Origin: DATKXO01 sp035528995
GTDB taxonomy: Bacteria; Planctomycetota; Phycisphaerae; UBA1845
Assembly (NCBI GenBank): GCA_035528995.1
Contig: DATKXO010000003.1
Span: 1-16,472 of the forward strand
Reading direction: 5' to 3'
DNA length: 16,472 nucleotides
The notes under the pieces were generated by a model that saw only the letters and a program-made list of their open reading frames with translations, was not told the DNA's origin and searched no databases. The first letter of the stretch is position 1. Every line of letters begins with the position of its first letter. The translations under genes were made by a program, and so were the position numbers. Shown here piece after piece: positions 14,167 through 16,472 of the stretch.

Positions 14167-14272
14167 GCTACCAGCGGCCCCGGCATGTCACCGCCCGAGA
14201 AGCCGGCGGAGAGGGGTTACGTCGCGCCTCGGGGCCTGATCATCAAGCGGCGCCAGCAACCGGAGGAAAGCC

Positions 14273-15565
14273 ATGACTGGACAGACCAGTCTCTCTCGCG
14301 GCGCGTCCATGGTGTGGGGCGCGGTCCTGGTGCTTGGGCAGGTGGTCCTGGGCAACTCCGCCCCCGCGGAAAAGCCGAGCAACAAACACCTCGAGTCGTT
14401 CGACGTGGTCTGGGAAACGGTTCGCGACACGCACTGGGACCCGGAGTTGGGCGGGCTGGACTGGGACGCGGTCCGGGCGGAGCTGCGTCCGCGGGCGGCG
14501 CAGGCCGGTTCCGCGGCCGAGGCCCGACGCGTGATGCAGGAGATGCTCAACCGCCTGGGTCAGTCTCACTTCGTGATCTACCCTCAGGGCGCCTACGGCG
14601 CGGCCGCTCAAACCGACGGTGCCGGATGCCACCTGGTGACAGAGGCTGACACCAGTTGCGGATTCGAGGTACGGGTCAGCGAGGGTCGGGCGGTGGTCAC
14701 GCTGGTACACGCAGACTCACCGGCCGGCCGAGCCGGCGTGCAGACAGAGTGGGAGGTGATCCGCGTCGGCGAATACAAGCCGCCGGAGGGCTGGTCGCAG
14801 GTGGGGGCGGTCGCGTCGCGCCTGGCCGGCGTGAAGGGCTCATCCGTGAGCGTGGGCTTCGTGACCCCAGTGGGCGAGGATGTCGACGTGGTGTTGGAGC
14901 TGCCTCAGAGGCGGGTGCGCCGGTACGGCTTCGGGCACCTGCCGCCGTTGGTCGTCTCGGTCGAGTACAAACTGCTGGAGGGCAACATCGGGTACATCAC
15001 CTTCAACTGGTTCTTCGATCCGATCCTGGTGATGCCGCAGTTCGAGGCGGCGATGGAGGCCTTCAGCAACGCCGACGGCATCATCATCGACATCCGCCGC
15101 AACGGTGGGGGCATGAGTCACATGGGCACGGCGATGGCCGGCTGGTTCATCGATGAAGAGGGGCGGTACTTCGGCAAGATGTACATGCGCGACGCGGAGA
15201 TGACCAACTACGTGTATCCGCGAGCTCGGACGTATGACGGTCCGGTGGCCGTTCTGGTGGATGGAGGGTGTGGTTCGGCGGCGGAGATCTTCGCGGCCGG
15301 CATGCAGGACCTGGGTCGCGCACGGGTTTTCGGGTCGCGCACGATGGGCGGCGTGCTGCCCGTTTCGCTGGCCGTGCTCCCCAACGGAGACAGGTTTCAG
15401 TACGCCATCGCCCGCTACGTGTCGGCCGGGGGCGCCGAGCTCGAGGGGCGGGGCGTGATCCCGGACGTGAAGGTTCGCTCGGGCATGCGAAGCTCGGACC
15501 CGGAGCACGACCCGGTGATGAAGGCCGCCGTAGCCTGGATCAGGGGCCAGGCTTCGGGGAGCTAG
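14273..15565 (+). CDS. Secreted S41-family peptidase (C-terminal processing/tricorn-core type)
   Basis: 430 residues, with GGAGG 6 bases before the ATG. A signal peptide (hydrophobic about 13-27, cut probably near NSA-PA, residue 30) sends it to the periplasm or surface. The N-terminal helical domain has FDVVWETVRDTHWDPELGG and LGQSHFVIYP (H99). A PDZ-like domain (about 130-210) carries DSPAGRAGVQTEWEVIRVG. The S41 core has GYITFNWF (240-247), DIRRNGGG (273-280), VDGGCGSAAEIFAAGMQD (329-346) and GRGVIPD (392-398). S335 aligns with the catalytic Ser of CtpA/Prc. The Lys that lies 25 residues further on in CtpA/Prc is Gly here (TMGG, G360). Other S41 branches, such as tricorn-type enzymes, use a Ser-His pair, and H99 is a candidate partner. 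It cleaves peptides or protein tails; the substrate is unknown. The next gene follows 58 bases later. Confidence 0.88.
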   Translation: MTGQTSLSRGASMVWGAVLVLGQVVLGNSAPAEKPSNKHLESFDVVWETVRDTHWDPELGGLDWDAVRAELRPRAAQAGSAAEARRVMQEMLNRLGQSHFVIYPQGAYGAAAQTDGAGCHLVTEADTSCGFEVRVSEGRAVVTLVHADSPAGRAGVQTEWEVIRVGEYKPPEGWSQVGAVASRLAGVKGSSVSVGFVTPVGEDVDVVLELPQRRVRRYGFGHLPPLVVSVEYKLLEGNIGYITFNWFFDPILVMPQFEAAMEAFSNADGIIIDIRRNGGGMSHMGTAMAGWFIDEEGRYFGKMYMRDAEMTNYVYPRARTYDGPVAVLVDGGCGSAAEIFAAGMQDLGRARVFGSRTMGGVLPVSLAVLPNGDRFQYAIARYVSAGGAELEGRGVIPDVKVRSGMRSSDPEHDPVMKAAVAWIRGQASGS

Positions 15566-15623
15566 AGCAGCAGGCCCACAAGATGCTCTGCCGTAGTGGT
15601 GTTCGACAGAGGAGTTCTTGGTC

Positions 15624-16472
15624 ATGCAGTCGCAGGAATCAGCCCGGGCGAGGCGGGGTGGTGGATGGGCGAGTCGCAGGGCGACTCGCCGGATGTTGCG
15701 TGCGGCGTTGCTGTTCTGTCTGGTCGCTCCAGGCGCATCCGCCGGTCCGGCAGACGGGTTGCCCACGGGGGAGGCCGTTCTCGACCGGTACGTGGAAGTC
15801 ACCGGCGGCAAAGAGGCGTACGGGCATCTGACCAGCAGGGTGGCCAAGGGGACAGTCGACCTGGGCGAGGTGGGCATCGGGGCCGTGTTCACCGAAACGC
15901 AACTGAGGCCGGCGAGGCTCCATTCGGTCATCGAGGCCGACGCGCTCGGCGCCCTGGAGGAGGGAACCAACGGCACAGTGGCCTGGGCGAGCAGCCTGAT
16001 GATGGGGCCGCGGGTCAAGCGGGGCCCGGAAAGGGCGTACCTGTTGCGTCAGGCCCCGCTTGATGCACCGGCACAGTGGCGGGGCCAGTTCCGGGGGGCT
16101 GTTTGCGTCGGCCGGGAAATCGTGGACGGCCAGAGCTGCTGCAAGCTCGAGCTGACGCCCCATGAGGGTCGCCCGGAGACTCGCTACTACGACGAGCAAT
16201 CCGGACTCCTGGTCAAGACGGAGCTGGTGCTCGACACCGAGCTCGGTCCCGTGCAGAGCGTCATCTTCGTTAATGATTATCGGAACGTGGACGGCGTGCT
16301 CCTGCCGCACCGGCGGAAGACGATCCAGGGCAAGCGTGGAGAGATGTTCGTTACCTTCGAGAGCATCAAGCACAACCTGGACGTGCCGCCGGACCTCTTT
16401 GAGCCCCCTCTCGAAGTGCAAGCACTCCTGGCCAAGGAATCGGACGGGCGATTCCAGCCGTCGCATGCCACA
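15624..16472 (+). CDS. Exported LolA-like (outer membrane lipoprotein-sorting type) protein, 3' end outside window
   Basis: The frame is open from ATG 15624 to the right edge (283 residues), so the stop lies beyond. GGAG at 15611-15614 is 9 bases upstream. A long Arg-rich N-terminus (RRATRRMLRAALLFCL) leads to a hydrophobic segment and a likely signal peptidase I site after ASA (residue 40). The ATG at 15693 (MLRAALLFCL) would give a shorter, more usual signal peptide. The mature part begins with AVLDRYVEVTGGKEAYGHL. It is then rich in beta strands, with YYDEQSGLLVKTELVL, VIFVNDYRNVDGVLLPHR and a closing DVPPDLFEPP. That strand order and the DYR-x-VDG-x-LLPH segment are typical of LolA/DUF-type sorting proteins of planctomycetes and other bacteria. 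Such proteins bind lipid or lipoprotein in a half-barrel. It probably shares a transcript with the S41 gene. The family assignment is from pattern memory and moderate. Confidence 0.72.
   Translation, partial: MQSQESARARRGGGWASRRATRRMLRAALLFCLVAPGASAGPADGLPTGEAVLDRYVEVTGGKEAYGHLTSRVAKGTVDLGEVGIGAVFTETQLRPARLHSVIEADALGALEEGTNGTVAWASSLMMGPRVKRGPERAYLLRQAPLDAPAQWRGQFRGAVCVGREIVDGQSCCKLELTPHEGRPETRYYDEQSGLLVKTELVLDTELGPVQSVIFVNDYRNVDGVLLPHRRKTIQGKRGEMFVTFESIKHNLDVPPDLFEPPLEVQALLAKESDGRFQPSHAT

Larger units (their letters stand above)
13836..14272. other. Intergenic region between lipoprotein and S41 protease genes
   Basis: 437 bases with no convincing gene; the open frames crossing it lack ribosome sites and protein-like composition. 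It is less G+C-rich around 14100-14170. It holds a short hairpin GGCCC-TTC-GGGCC (13976-13988), a possible extended -10 element (14158-14166), and the Shine-Dalgarno GGAGG (14262-14266) of the S41 gene. A small RNA cannot be excluded. Confidence 0.5.

Noticed and set aside
13956..14276. Small gene of about 106 codons in the gap before the S41 protease
   Set aside because: TTG start, no ribosome site, mixed codon use and no recognisable feature; it ends at the S41 start region.
14840..16018. Open frame of 392 codons on the minus strand opposite the S41 and LolA-like genes
   Set aside because: It runs across two genes and their gap, has no ribosome site or motif, and reflects the high G+C content.

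Overview
The window is high-GC DNA, about two thirds G+C by eye, with strong G/C preference at third codon positions, and almost every base lies in a gene. Several things point to a planctomycete, possibly class Phycisphaerae: a stand-alone ClpC N-domain protein, an atypical pilin/type II secretion-like locus with two gspF genes, and a large secreted lipoprotein with a cysteine-rich segment of the 'CDNSLFCDGAEAC' kind. This assignment is an inference from gene content. I see no rRNA, tRNA, CRISPR array, transposase or integrase.

Left part (1-2724, all + strand): the 3' end of a GAF/HD-GYP signalling protein, then a probable promoter, a small membrane protein, a SAP-like/coiled-coil protein with one membrane span, and a stand-alone double Clp N-repeat protein whose start overlaps the previous gene by 29 bases. 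The three genes downstream of the promoter look like one transcription unit.

Middle (2838-5140): an AMP-forming acyl ligase on the minus strand and a hotdog-fold acyl-CoA thioesterase on the plus strand. They diverge from a shared region that holds a recognisable sigma70-like promoter in each direction. The pair suggests acyl-CoA activation and hydrolysis. A 213-base gap with an inverted repeat precedes the next operon.

Secretion/pilin operon (5141-10919, + strand): a shortened GspE/PilB-type ATPase, an unrecognised three-span membrane protein, two consecutive GspF/PilC-type platform proteins, and three pilin-like proteins joined by 2-base gaps or ATGA overlaps. This looks like the motor, platform and minor-pilin part of a pseudopilus machine. 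No secretin, no GspC/L/M, no major pseudopilin GspG and no prepilin peptidase are in the window. The second GspF has a membrane helix in place of the usual N-terminal domain, and two of the three pilins lack the conserved Glu at +5.

Right part (11103-16472, + strand): a 910-residue lipoprotein with a ZU5-like domain and a nine-cysteine cluster, a 437-base gap with a possible promoter, a secreted S41-family protease without the canonical lysine, and an exported LolA-like protein that runs off the right edge. These envelope proteins follow the pseudopilus operon in the same orientation. They could be its clients or unrelated neighbours; the sequence does not decide this.
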